NCBI GenBank assembly: GCA_902625715.1
Contig: CACOCP010000004.1
Span: 43,351 to 107,350, forward strand
Direction: 5' to 3'
DNA from: an uncultured Pelagibacteraceae bacterium
GTDB taxonomy: Bacteria; Pseudomonadota; Alphaproteobacteria; Pelagibacterales; Pelagibacteraceae
Length of the DNA stretch: 64,000 nt
The notes beneath the pieces were generated by a model, which was not told where the DNA came from, did no database searches, and saw only the letters and a program-made list of their open reading frames with translations. Below, in pieces: positions 19,944-28,771 of this stretch; the stretch's first letter is position 1; each line of letters opens with the position of its first letter. Both the position numbers and the translations under genes were made by a program.

Positions 19944-20765
19944 TTATTTTTTTTCCCACATTAATGGGAAATAATTATCATCTAAAATATCACTGTTTTG
20001 TTTTTTGTATTTTTTATATATTTTTGCGGTTCCACCTTCGTTGGTGGGGTGAAATCTAGCATCACTAGGAACACAATGAGAAACGATTGCTCTTCTATTA
20101 TCTTTAGAAGTATTAATGCCCGAACCATGCCAAGTATTACCATGATGAAACGATACTCCTCCAGCTGGTACTTCTACATAAGTTACATCAATTTTTTTAT
20201 TATTTCTTTCAGCAAAAATATTTAACTCTTTTTTATAGTCTTCTGGTGAATGAAATTCTCCTTTTGGAGGTTGAAGTCCCCATCTATGTGAGCCTTTAAT
20301 ATATTCTAAAGTTCCCATCTCTCTTGATGTATTGTCTAAAGACATCCAGCAAGTGATCATAGTCTGAGGTATTAGCCAATCATCATAGGCGGCATCCTGA
20401 TGAAAACCCAAAGTCTCACCACTCGGTGGTTTCCACAAAATATTATCTTGAACAAGCCTTGCTCCTTTCCAGTTCATTAAAATAGAACAACATTTTCCAA
20501 TTAATTTATGGCAAACAAATTCTCTTATTAAATTATCAGATTTCCATGCATTGCAAATCTGACGAGTAGCATATGCATTATCTTTATCAAATTTCCAGTT
20601 CCACTCATCTGGCTCTATACCAGTTTCAAATTCACCTCTAAAAAGAGGTTCAAATTTACTTCTTAGTTTATCTAGGTATTTAAGATCTATAAATTTATCC
20701 AAAATTATAAACCCATCATCATTGAAACTATCAATTAAATTTTTGCTTAGTTCTAAATTAATCAT
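19944..20765 (-). CDS. phytanoyl-CoA dioxygenase (PhyH) family oxygenase
   Basis: Fe(II)/2-oxoglutarate-dependent dioxygenase of 273 residues. The double-stranded beta-helix ligands are visible: His122 and Asp124 in GFHQDAAY, distal His213 in TWHGSGINTS, and an Arg (224/225) for 2-oxoglutarate. Substrate unknown; marine bacteria use such enzymes on fatty-acyl, quaternary amine or phosphonate substrates. It sits alone between rnhA and the convergent peroxiredoxin gene. Confidence 0.85.
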   Translation of the reverse strand: MINLELSKNLIDSFNDDGFIILDKFIDLKYLDKLRSKFEPLFRGEFETGIEPDEWNWKFDKDNAYATRQICNAWKSDNLIREFVCHKLIGKCCSILMNWKGARLVQDNILWKPPSGETLGFHQDAAYDDWLIPQTMITCWMSLDNTSREMGTLEYIKGSHRWGLQPPKGEFHSPEDYKKELNIFAERNNKKIDVTYVEVPAGGVSFHHGNTWHGSGINTSKDNRRAIVSHCVPSDARFHPTNEGGTAKIYKKYKKQNSDILDDNYFPLMWEKK

Positions 20766-20810
20766 CTAATCTATAATTTTATTGTATGGCTATTATTTTA
20801 CTAATATTTC

Positions 20811-21233
20811 TTAACTAGCTGCAGTTTCTCTTGCCAACAAATCTACTTCATTATTCAATTTATCAGTAGAATGAGCTTTCACCCAACTCCACTTAATTTC
20901 GTATGAATTTGTAAGATTATCTAATTCTGTCCAAAGTTCTTTATTTTTGACCTCTTTTTTACTCGCTGTTTTCCAGCCATTTTTTTTCCAGTTATGTATC
21001 CATTCGGTTATTCCAGTTTTAACATATTTAGAATCTGTAAATATTTGAACTTTACTGCCTTTTGGAATTTTTTTTAACGCTTTGATTGGAGCAAGTAATT
21101 CCATTTGATTATTTGTTGTCTCTTTTTTGTGTCCTTTGATTTGAGTTTTTTTTCCGTTTTCAATAATTATTGCAGCCCATCCACCATCTCCTGGATTTCC
21201 AATACAAGATCCATCTGTATAAATTTTAATCAT
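20811..21233 (-). CDS. rnhA: ribonuclease HI
   Basis: Cleaves the RNA strand of RNA-DNA hybrids. The 140-residue protein has all catalytic residues: Asp7 (YTDGSC), Glu45 (NNQMEL), Asp67 (FTDSKY), His121 (KAHSTD) and Asp131. I use ATG 21233, which overlaps the thrB stop by 1 base (TAATG), rather than a TTG two codons earlier. RNase HII (rnhB) is also in the window near 37 kb. Confidence 0.95.
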   Translation of the reverse strand: MIKIYTDGSCIGNPGDGGWAAIIIENGKKTQIKGHKKETTNNQMELLAPIKALKKIPKGSKVQIFTDSKYVKTGITEWIHNWKKNGWKTASKKEVKNKELWTELDNLTNSYEIKWSWVKAHSTDKLNNEVDLLARETAAS

Positions 21234-22198
21234 TAACAATAGTCTTTAAAAGAACTCAATTTTTTATGAAATTCAAGTTTTTGAATATATTCTTTTGGAT
21301 CTTTTATTTTAATAATGGCGGTTTTAGGAGTATTTAGATAATCGTAAGATCTCGTAAGCAAATACCTTAATGCCGATCCTTTACACAGTGTATTAAAACT
21401 ATTTTTCTCTAATTTGTTCAATTTTCTTACAGTTTGATAGCCTTTCAGCAAACTTGATGATTTTTTACTGTTCATTACAAACTTACTGCTTTTTTTATTA
21501 AAACATAATGCATTCACACATATAGCTAGATCATATGCGTAATAATCATTGGAGGAAAAATAAAAATCAATAAAACCATGAAAGCGACCTTTGTAAAAAA
21601 ATATATTATCTAAAAATAGGTCGCAATGAATAATTCCCATTGGAAGTTTTTTTGGCCAAACTTTTTTTATTTTTGCGTAATCTGTTTTCATTTGGAAAGT
21701 AAGATTATTAAATTTTTTGTTAATATTTTTGTTCACCTTTTTTAAAAGAGGCCCCCATGAATTTACAGAAAGTGAATTTTTTCTGTATATTTTTAATCGT
21801 TTGGATGCTTCGTGTAATTTAGCAATATTTTTTCCTATAACGAAGCATTCCTTAGAATTTAGATCATGTTTATCTTTGCCATCTAAAAATGTAACTAAGC
21901 AGGCCCTTTTTCCTTTAAGATTAAATAGATATTTATTTTTTTTGTTTTTGATTGGCTCTGGACACTTTATTTTAGATTTTGCAAGTCCTGACATCAGCTT
22001 CATAAAAAAAGGCAGGTCTTTTGAATTCACCCTTTTTTCAAAAATTGTTAGTATAAATTTTCTATTCTTTGATCTGATTAAGTAATTAGTATTTTCAATA
22101 CCTTTTTTAATTCCTTTAAAATTTATAATTTTCCCAATATTAAATGTTTTTTCAATTAAACTAATCTCATCTAAACCTATCTTTGTGTAGACTGCCAT
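21233..22198 (-). CDS. thrB: homoserine kinase, aminoglycoside-phosphotransferase-like (ThrB type)
   Basis: Phosphorylates homoserine before threonine synthase. This 321-residue protein belongs to the APH/choline-kinase fold form of ThrB seen in Alphaproteobacteria, not the GHMP form. Motifs are KGIENTNYLI near the start, the catalytic loop MGIIHCDLFLDNIFF with its HxD-type acid, and GFIDFYFS for metal binding. The start overlaps the ispH stop by 1 base and the stop overlaps the rnhA start, giving a coupled ispH-thrB-rnhA block. Confidence 0.88.
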   Translation of the reverse strand: MAVYTKIGLDEISLIEKTFNIGKIINFKGIKKGIENTNYLIRSKNRKFILTIFEKRVNSKDLPFFMKLMSGLAKSKIKCPEPIKNKKNKYLFNLKGKRACLVTFLDGKDKHDLNSKECFVIGKNIAKLHEASKRLKIYRKNSLSVNSWGPLLKKVNKNINKKFNNLTFQMKTDYAKIKKVWPKKLPMGIIHCDLFLDNIFFYKGRFHGFIDFYFSSNDYYAYDLAICVNALCFNKKSSKFVMNSKKSSSLLKGYQTVRKLNKLEKNSFNTLCKGSALRYLLTRSYDYLNTPKTAIIKIKDPKEYIQKLEFHKKLSSFKDYC

Positions 22199-23142
22199 TA
22201 GTTTAATTTTCCAGGTACTTTAAAAGTAATATTTTCCTTTGTGATTTCTACTTCCTCAATATCAATGGTGAACTGCTTTTTTAAGCCTTCAATAAAATCG
22301 GTAACCAAAACTTCAGGCGCTGATGCACCTGATGAAATTCCAATCGTTTTACAATTTTTAATTTTACTAAAAGGAATTTCGCTTTCAGAATGTATAAGTT
22401 CCGCTGAATTTGAACCATTCTTTTTTGCTACTTCAACCAATCTTACAGAGTTGGATGAGTTACGACTACCGATCACGAAAAACATTTCACATTTCGGGGC
22501 AATTTTCTTTACAGCATCCTGTCTATTAGTAGTTGCGTAGCAGATATCCTCTTTTTTAGGTTCATAAATACTTGGAAATTTGGATTTAAGGACTTTAATA
22601 ATGTCTCTTGTGTCATCTACAGATAGAGTTGTTTGCGTGATGTAAGCAAGTCCTTTATTCGAATTATTATTATAATTTCTCGCATCTTCTGAATCCTCAA
22701 TTAAATCTATCGAACCTTTAGGTAATTGTCCCATAGTACCAACAACTTCTGGATGATTTTTGTGACCTATTAGAAGAATATGCTTTCCTTGCTTATAAAT
22801 GTTTTCAGCTTCTCTATGTACTTTCGAAACCAAGGGACATGTAGCATCAACATAAATCATTTTCAAATTTGATGCATTTTCTGAAACTGATTTTGGGACA
22901 CCATGTGCAGAAAAAATAACTGGTCTTGTTTTATCTTCAATTTCATCAAGCTCCTCAACAAATACAGCTCCAATTTTTTTTAGACTTTCAACAACGTGTT
23001 TGTTATGAACTATTTCATGCCTAACATAAACAGGGGAGCCGTATTTCTTTAGACTTTTTTTTACAATCTCAATTGCTCTGTCAACACCAGCGCAGAAGCC
23101 TCTTGGTGCTGCTAAAAAAACTTTAATTCTATTACTTTTCAT
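22198..23142 (-). CDS. ispH: 4-hydroxy-3-methylbut-2-enyl diphosphate reductase
   Basis: Last step of the MEP pathway, producing IPP and DMAPP with a [4Fe-4S] enzyme. The cluster cysteines are visible: Cys17 (APRGFCAGV), Cys102 (DATCPLV) and Cys201 (EDICYAT). Substrate histidines occur in RHEIVHN, SAHGVP and GHKNHPE. I use ATG 23142 (314 residues); a TTG three codons upstream is possible. It overlaps the end of blh by 11 bases, tying precursor supply to the retinal operon. Confidence 0.95.
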   Translation of the reverse strand: MKSNRIKVFLAAPRGFCAGVDRAIEIVKKSLKKYGSPVYVRHEIVHNKHVVESLKKIGAVFVEELDEIEDKTRPVIFSAHGVPKSVSENASNLKMIYVDATCPLVSKVHREAENIYKQGKHILLIGHKNHPEVVGTMGQLPKGSIDLIEDSEDARNYNNNSNKGLAYITQTTLSVDDTRDIIKVLKSKFPSIYEPKKEDICYATTNRQDAVKKIAPKCEMFFVIGSRNSSNSVRLVEVAKKNGSNSAELIHSESEIPFSKIKNCKTIGISSGASAPEVLVTDFIEGLKKQFTIDIEEVEITKENITFKVPGKLN

Positions 23143-24028
23143 TTTTTTCAATTAAATATTCAAGTAATATATGTGGAAATGTTAAAGACGCCAATCCAAT
23201 AAATATTACCATATTTATACTTTCATTTAGCTTAAATTCATATTGTAAAAAATATAAAGCAACCAAAAAAATAATTCCTGTAATAATAGTAAGTGGAAGT
23301 GCTTTTTTGATAAAAAGCAAGGCGCCCTTTTTAAAATTTTTGTTTAGTTCAAATATTAATTTAATTGAGTGTCTAAATGAATGAAGAAAACAAAAATAAA
23401 TCGTAAATGCTAATAATGGGTCAAAGAAAATATTTAAAGTTACTATTGAAAAAAAATCCATAAATAAAATTGATTTTTCGTCATAATTTTTCTTGAAAGA
23501 TAAAATTAAGTTCGAAAAAAATGAAACAATTAGGAATGCAACTAATATTTCGTCTTTAATAAACATGCTGTTTGATAAATTAAAATTAATTGTACTAAAT
23601 ATTTCTAATGTTTTTTCTTTATTAAATAGTAGGGGAGATATTATTATAATTGACCCCTTAAAAGTTTTTAAAAAAAAACTTTCTTCGTTTTTCTTATAAA
23701 TAAATTCCGAATCTTCTTTGCCAAAATGATATGATGCAATAGCTAGAAATAATAATAGCAAACCACTTGGAAATAATATCCATAAAGTAATTATGCCTAG
23801 GCCAAATAAAACATAAATTAAATAGAAATAAGCAATATTTTTAATTCTATAAATCTTAATTAATTTTTTTCCTTTTATATTATCCAGAGCACCATGAGAA
23901 ACACCTAAAATTAAAATTAAAAAAAAACATATGAAATAAAAAGAATTAGATCTCAGGTAATCAAATGATGAAATAAAGATACATGATATAAAAAAAACTA
24001 AAGAATGATTGTAATTGATTCTAACCAT
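23132..24028 (-). CDS. blh: beta-carotene 15,15'-dioxygenase, Brp/Blh family
   Basis: Cleaves beta-carotene into two retinal molecules, the chromophore of proteorhodopsin. The 298-residue protein is strongly hydrophobic with several membrane helices. It keeps the four-histidine iron site expected for Brp/Blh: His45 (GVSHGALD), His101 (YHFGKED), and His216 and His220 (LHSFRH). It follows crtY by 3 bases and overlaps ispH. Sequence is otherwise divergent, as is normal in this family. Confidence 0.88.
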   Translation of the reverse strand: MVRINYNHSLVFFISCIFISSFDYLRSNSFYFICFFLILILGVSHGALDNIKGKKLIKIYRIKNIAYFYLIYVLFGLGIITLWILFPSGLLLLFLAIASYHFGKEDSEFIYKKNEESFFLKTFKGSIIIISPLLFNKEKTLEIFSTINFNLSNSMFIKDEILVAFLIVSFFSNLILSFKKNYDEKSILFMDFFSIVTLNIFFDPLLAFTIYFCFLHSFRHSIKLIFELNKNFKKGALLFIKKALPLTIITGIIFLVALYFLQYEFKLNESINMVIFIGLASLTFPHILLEYLIEKNEK

Positions 24029-24031
24029 TTT

Positions 24032-25102
24032 TTATTTTTCAAATAGAGCTTTTAAAAAAATTATCTTTGGCATTTTCGATATTATCGATATATCTTCACC
24101 CCAATTACTTTTGTTAGACAAGAAATTAATAATTTTATCTGATTTAGATTTAAACATTTTATAAAATATATCCGGCATAATCCTAGGGTTCTTTTTTAAT
24201 ACCCTTAAGAAAATTTTGTCTAAAAACTCATATTTTGACGGTAATTTAAATGTTTTTCGAGATGCCAAGTTTTCTAGATTGTTTGCTAAGTAATTTGATT
24301 GATCTTGAATGTTCAGAAAAGTATAGCCCGTGCTTAATCTAGTCATACCACCTGCGGTCCCTATATTAATTATATTTTTATTATTTATATTTGAGGTTCT
24401 AAATAAAGGAATTTTTCCAACTTCCTTATAAATTAAATTGTAATTTTTCACATTTAAATGATTTTCAATATAATCTTTAAGCTGCTGGTCGTATTCCTCC
24501 TCTTCATGGTTGCTCATAGTTGACAGCCATGTTGTTTCAACTAATGCCTTTTTTTTTGTAAAAGGAAGAGTGTAAAAAAAATGGACACTTTTTTTTTGAT
24601 CACAATTGAAATCCATAAGATTTAAAATTTTGTCATCAAAAATTTCTTTTTTAGCTTCAATTTCATATCCACAAAAGTGTTGCCAAAGTTCACCGCTAGC
24701 ATTATCAATTTCTGGAACACTATTAAAAATAACAGATGAATTTAAATTAACTTCATTTTTACTTTTTAAAAAATGTACATTTTTATTTTGTTTTAGCTTG
24801 TTTATGATTTTATTGTAGAATAAGCCGCTATCTATAGATTGATAAGGAAATTTTTTGCAGTTTTTATAAAGAGTACCTTTTTTTGAATTTATTGAAAATT
24901 GGTCCCAACTTTTTATTACACAGTCTTCAAAATCATGTTCATTTACTTTCCAAAAAGACCAGGTTTTATCCCTATAGTATTTATCTCTATAGTCAATTAT
25001 TGCTAAAGATTTATTTTGCAGTTTCGATTTTATTTCTAATTGGTAGGCTAAGGATAATCCACTACAACCTCCACCAATAATTATGATATCAAAATCTCTC
25101 AT
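24032..25102 (-). CDS. crtY: lycopene beta-cyclase
   Basis: Cyclises both ends of lycopene to give beta-carotene. The 356-residue flavoprotein has the N-terminal dinucleotide fold DIIIIGGGCSGLSLAYQL, a TWSFWKVNE stretch matching the CrtY family TWxFW motif, and a TAGGMTRLSTGYTFLNIQ region near the C-terminal third. It overlaps crtB by 14 bases and is followed by blh. Confidence 0.9.
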   Translation of the reverse strand: MRDFDIIIIGGGCSGLSLAYQLEIKSKLQNKSLAIIDYRDKYYRDKTWSFWKVNEHDFEDCVIKSWDQFSINSKKGTLYKNCKKFPYQSIDSGLFYNKIINKLKQNKNVHFLKSKNEVNLNSSVIFNSVPEIDNASGELWQHFCGYEIEAKKEIFDDKILNLMDFNCDQKKSVHFFYTLPFTKKKALVETTWLSTMSNHEEEEYDQQLKDYIENHLNVKNYNLIYKEVGKIPLFRTSNINNKNIINIGTAGGMTRLSTGYTFLNIQDQSNYLANNLENLASRKTFKLPSKYEFLDKIFLRVLKKNPRIMPDIFYKMFKSKSDKIINFLSNKSNWGEDISIISKMPKIIFLKALFEK

Positions 25103-25943
25103 TTAAATTTATTTCTTCCATAATAATTTTATGTTTATTTTCTGTTTCATGTATTTTTGGTTCCTTTGTAAAACTCAGCTTAATCATATCTAATAGAGAT
25201 ATAAAAGTTTGCGCTATTTTACCAAAATTACTGACAAATATTTTTCCTGATTTTTCATACTCATTAAAATCTTTTTTGTTTTTAATTTTATGTCCTATTT
25301 TTCTATACACCCTTCTTGCGACACAGATTGAAAATCTTAAACGAAATGGAATTTCTTTAATTGAATAAAAGCAACTTTTGTAAAAACTCTCTGCAAGATC
25401 TAAAGTTTTCAATATATTTTCAATTTCAGGATTAATATAATGTCTATTTAGATTCTGATCTTCAATTACATCTCTTGAAATGTTTGTTAGCTGCATTGCT
25501 ATTCCTAGATCTATTGCAGCCTTAAATGCAATCTCTTTTTTTACTTTAAGAATTTTTGCCATCATTAATCCTACTGTCCCAGCTACTCTGTATGAATATA
25601 TCAGTAACTCTTTCTCAGTTTTAAATTCCACTCTTTCTTTTAAATCACTTTCAACACCATCAAATAGATCATAAATTATATTAGTAGAGATATTTGTATC
25701 TTCTATTAATCTCCACATGTTTCCAATTATTGGATTTGAGAAGTTTTTAGATTTAAAATTATTTTTAAATTCTTTAAATTTTAATTTTCGAGCTTCTAAT
25801 TCCCCTGGCTCGTCTGCAATATTGTCTAAAAATCTACAGAAATTGTATAAATCAGAGCACTTTTTATAAGTTTCTTTAGTTAAAAAAAAACCAGCCCAGC
25901 TAAAGGATTTAGCGTAAATTGACAAATAGTTTTGACTATCCAT
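25089..25943 (-). CDS. crtB: phytoene synthase
   Basis: Condenses two geranylgeranyl diphosphate molecules to phytoene. The 284-residue protein carries both Asp-rich motifs of the squalene/phytoene synthase family: FLDNIADE near the start and RDVIEDQNLNRHYI in the middle, plus YSYRVAGTVGLMM. Its start overlaps the crtI stop by 1 base. A geranylgeranyl diphosphate synthase (crtE) is not in the window. Confidence 0.94.
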   Translation of the reverse strand: MDSQNYLSIYAKSFSWAGFFLTKETYKKCSDLYNFCRFLDNIADEPGELEARKLKFKEFKNNFKSKNFSNPIIGNMWRLIEDTNISTNIIYDLFDGVESDLKERVEFKTEKELLIYSYRVAGTVGLMMAKILKVKKEIAFKAAIDLGIAMQLTNISRDVIEDQNLNRHYINPEIENILKTLDLAESFYKSCFYSIKEIPFRLRFSICVARRVYRKIGHKIKNKKDFNEYEKSGKIFVSNFGKIAQTFISLLDMIKLSFTKEPKIHETENKHKIIMEEINLNERF

Positions 25944-27394
25944 TAGATTAATTTGTCTAAAACTTTTGCAGAAGAAAGAACTCCTGGAACACCAGCGCCA
26001 GGATGCGTTCCTGCCCCAACAAAATATAGACCATCAAAAATTTCAGACTTATTGTGAAATCTAAAATATGCTGATTGTGTAAATTTTGGCTGTATTGAAA
26101 AACCAGAACCAAATTTTGTATTTAACTCATTTTCAAAATAATCAGGTGTTAAATAAAAATCCTCGACGATATTATTTCGGAGATCAGGCATTAAAATTTC
26201 CATTTTATCAATAACTAAGTTTTTCATTTCTTCACCTTTATCTTTCCAATTAATTCCAGATTGATTATTAGGTACGGGTACTAAAACATAAAAACAATCA
26301 TTACCTTTTGGTGCCATTGATTCATCAGTAGCTGTTGGTCTATGAAGATAATAACTGATATCTTTGTTTATTATTTTGTTATCAAATATATCTTTCAAGT
26401 GTTCTTCATATTTTTCACCAAATTTTATTGTGTGATGCTCAATATTTTCATATTTTTTATTAGTGCCAAAATAATATACAAACAATCCCATTGAATATTG
26501 CATACGTTTCATTTTCCAATTAAAAACTTTGTTTAAATTCTCATTTATTAAACTTGAATAAACCGCAGGAGGATCTGCATTACATATAACATTATTAGTA
26601 CTTATTTCACTTCCATCATCTAACTTTACTGATGAAATTTTTTTATTTTTAGTAATTAATTCAACTACTTCTTTTCCCTTAATAATTTTAATATTTTCCT
26701 CAATCATAAGTTTTTCTAGACCATTCACTATTTGACCAGTTCCTCCCATTGAGTAATGAATTCCCCATTTTTTTTCTAAATACAAAATTAGTCCGTAAAT
26801 TGATGTTGTAGTAAAAGGATTTCCTCCGACTAATAATGGATGCATGCTTAGAAGTCTTCTTAATTTTTCATTTTTAATGTAAGAAGAAACTAAACTATAC
26901 ACTGATTTATAACTTTTAAGCTTAAGCAAGGAAGGTATTTGTTTAAACATAAACAAAGGCTTATTAAATGGGACATCCGATAATTCAGTAAATCCTTTAT
27001 CAAATATCTTTTTTGTAAAATTTACTAATTTTTTGTACCCAATAAAATCTTCCTTACTAAGTTTTTCAATTTGATCCTTCATTTTTTCCTCATTACCTGA
27101 ATAATCAAATTTACTACCATCTTCAAAAACAAATCTGTACCAAATATCCAAAGGTTTCAAATCTATATAATCCTTTGAATTTTTATTGAACAGTTTAAAA
27201 AGTTCTTCTATTAAATAAGGTGCAGTTATAACAGTTGGACCTGCGTCAAAAGTAAATCCATTTTTTTTGAAAACACGCGCTCGTCCACCCAAATCATTGT
27301 GTTTTTCAATTATGGTTACATCATGTTTCTTTGCTCTAAGTCTCAAAGCTGATGCTATACCACCAAAACCTGAGCCAATTACTATAGAATTCAT
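25943..27394 (-). CDS. crtI: phytoene desaturase
   Basis: FAD-dependent four-step desaturation of phytoene to lycopene. The 483-residue protein has the N-terminal FAD fold (VIGSGFGGIASALRL, then IIEKHNDLGGRARVF), a TFDAGPTVI segment, and the C-terminal signature FVGAGTHPGAGVPGVL of bacterial CrtI. It is first in the order crtI-crtB-crtY-blh-ispH and lies 51 bases downstream of atpF on the same strand. Confidence 0.95.
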   Translation of the reverse strand: MNSIVIGSGFGGIASALRLRAKKHDVTIIEKHNDLGGRARVFKKNGFTFDAGPTVITAPYLIEELFKLFNKNSKDYIDLKPLDIWYRFVFEDGSKFDYSGNEEKMKDQIEKLSKEDFIGYKKLVNFTKKIFDKGFTELSDVPFNKPLFMFKQIPSLLKLKSYKSVYSLVSSYIKNEKLRRLLSMHPLLVGGNPFTTTSIYGLILYLEKKWGIHYSMGGTGQIVNGLEKLMIEENIKIIKGKEVVELITKNKKISSVKLDDGSEISTNNVICNADPPAVYSSLINENLNKVFNWKMKRMQYSMGLFVYYFGTNKKYENIEHHTIKFGEKYEEHLKDIFDNKIINKDISYYLHRPTATDESMAPKGNDCFYVLVPVPNNQSGINWKDKGEEMKNLVIDKMEILMPDLRNNIVEDFYLTPDYFENELNTKFGSGFSIQPKFTQSAYFRFHNKSEIFDGLYFVGAGTHPGAGVPGVLSSAKVLDKLI

Positions 27395-27418
27395 TTTTAA
27401 AATTTTATCTTATTTTTG

Positions 27419-27458
27419 AAAAAAAAACGAACCTTAGAATATGGGTTATGAATTAACC
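27419..27458 (-). terminator. possible weak terminator after atpF
   Basis: On the minus strand the atpF stop region forms a 5-base stem (GGTTA/TAACC), or alternatively a 4-base stem AACC/GGTT immediately before a run of nine U residues. The hairpins are short, compete with each other, and would terminate poorly. Read-through from the ATP synthase genes into crtI is therefore plausible. Confidence 0.3.
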
Positions 27459-27940
27459 TTTTTTAATTCAACTTTAGCTTCCTCAAGATTTTTTTCAAAT
27501 AATGTGTCTAACTTTGATTTATCCATAGAAGTTGATAATGTTTCTTTAACTGCGTCAATTGCAATGCTAATGGATGTATCTTTGATATTTTTAATTGCAG
27601 CATCCTTCATTTGAGATATTTTTATATTAGCTAAATTTTTCTTAATTTCCGCTGATTTTGAGAATTTTTCAGACATATCTTTAATAAGTTTTTCAGTTTC
27701 AATATTTGCTTGATCAATAATTTTTTTCTTTTCTTGCTCTGCAGAATTCAATTTATTTTGTGCATCATCTAAGAGTTTTTTTGACTCAGATCTTAATTTC
27801 TCGCTTTCATCAATTTCATTTTTTATGTCAATAATCATCTTACTCAGCAAACTATTAACATTTTGTGGGACTTTTAGATAAACTAAGGCTGCGAAAAAAA
27901 TTACGAATGAAACAGCCACCCAGAAAGTTGCATCAAACAT
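27446..27940 (-). CDS. atpF: ATP synthase F0 subunit b
   Basis: Peripheral stalk subunit, 164 residues. One N-terminal membrane helix (about 5-22) precedes a long charged coiled coil. Alphaproteobacteria carry two b-type genes, b and b'; this is the second in order and lacks a signal-like leader, so it is called b. Minus-strand position 27951-27956 reads AAGGAG, a good Shine-Dalgarno site 10 bases before the ATG, inside the end of the b' gene (8-base overlap). Confidence 0.92.
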   Translation of the reverse strand: MFDATFWVAVSFVIFFAALVYLKVPQNVNSLLSKMIIDIKNEIDESEKLRSESKKLLDDAQNKLNSAEQEKKKIIDQANIETEKLIKDMSEKFSKSAEIKKNLANIKISQMKDAAIKNIKDTSISIAIDAVKETLSTSMDKSKLDTLFEKNLEEAKVELKKVNS

Positions 27941-28520
27941 TTTTTCTATTCTCCTTAGACTTATTGGTTAATCCATTCACAACTGAAGAAATACTTTCTT
28001 TATTAATTTCCTCCCCAATTAATTGTTGAATTAAACTTAATGATGTTTCAGTAGCTATCTTCTTAATATTCTCTGTTGAATTATTATTTAATGATTGAAT
28101 TTCTTTTTCTGCAGAACTTATTTCCTCTTCTAAATTCTTTTCCATTTCAGATCTTTTTTTGTCTATTTCATTAAGAACTTTTTGACGAGCTTCATTAAAT
28201 AAATTTTTTGCCTCTAATTTGCTGTTTAAAATAATTTTATCAAATTCTTTTAGTTTTTCTTCGCTTTCCTCTCTTTGTTTTTCTGCAATCTCTATATTTT
28301 CTAAAATCTGTGATCGTCTACTCTCTAAGTTATTACTTATTTTAGGCAATATGACTTTTGACAAAATAACATATAAGGCACCGAACGTTATGACAAGCCA
28401 AACAATTTGAGATATCCAAAATTCTGGATTTAGTTGTGGCATGCCTCCACTCTCAGCACTTTGTACTTGAGTTATTAGTACAAAGCTAAAAAGAATTTTA
28501 ACAATTATTTTTTTTAGCAT
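27933..28520 (-). CDS. ATP synthase F0 subunit b'
   Basis: Second b-type stalk subunit of 195 residues. It begins with a cleavable-looking hydrophobic leader (MLKKIIVKILFSFVLITQVQS), then GGMPQLNPEFWISQIVWLVI with the membrane helix, then a long Lys/Glu-rich coiled coil. A leader followed by MPQLxPxxWxxQIxWL is typical of alphaproteobacterial b'. It lies 3 bases after atpE and overlaps atpF by 8 bases. Confidence 0.9.
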   Translation of the reverse strand: MLKKIIVKILFSFVLITQVQSAESGGMPQLNPEFWISQIVWLVITFGALYVILSKVILPKISNNLESRRSQILENIEIAEKQREESEEKLKEFDKIILNSKLEAKNLFNEARQKVLNEIDKKRSEMEKNLEEEISSAEKEIQSLNNNSTENIKKIATETSLSLIQQLIGEEINKESISSVVNGLTNKSKENRKNV

Positions 28521-28523
28521 TAA

Positions 28524-28751
28524 TTAAAATGCGAATAAAATAATTAGTGCAACTACTAGACCAAATAATCCTGTTGCCTCTGCTAATGCAAATCCTAAAA
28601 GTAAATTTGGAAATTGCTTTTGGGCTGCAGATGGATTTCTCATAGCGCCTGAAAGGTAATTTCCAAAAATTATCCCTATTCCAACTCCGGCACCTGCAAG
28701 AGCTATTGCTGCTAGTCCAGCTCCAATCATTTTTGCTGCTTCTAATTCCAT
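28524..28751 (-). CDS. atpE: ATP synthase F0 subunit c
   Basis: Proton-carrying ring subunit, 75 residues, two membrane helices. The first helix holds the glycine-rich GAGLAAIALAGAGVGIG stretch. The second, FALAEATGLFGLVVALIIL, holds the essential acidic residue (Glu in ALAEATGL), so the ring is probably H+-coupled. A near-perfect Shine-Dalgarno AAGGAGG lies 5 bases upstream, the strongest seen in the window, fitting the high copy number of c. Confidence 0.96.
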   Translation of the reverse strand: MELEAAKMIGAGLAAIALAGAGVGIGIIFGNYLSGAMRNPSAAQKQFPNLLLGFALAEATGLFGLVVALIILFAF

Positions 28752-28756
28752 TATAT

Positions 28757-28763
28757 CCTCCTT
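28757..28763 (-). promoter_or_regulatory. strong ribosome-binding site of atpE
   Basis: The minus strand reads AAGGAGG, 5 bases before the atpE ATG. Most genes here show little or no Shine-Dalgarno sequence, so this one stands out and probably boosts subunit c output within a polycistronic mRNA. Confidence 0.75.
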
Positions 28764-28771
28764 GTAAGTTG

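Noticed and set aside
22198..27394. Retinal cluster as recent foreign insertion
   Set aside because: Base composition and gene overlaps match the surroundings, and no mobile element or repeat borders it; older acquisition cannot be judged.
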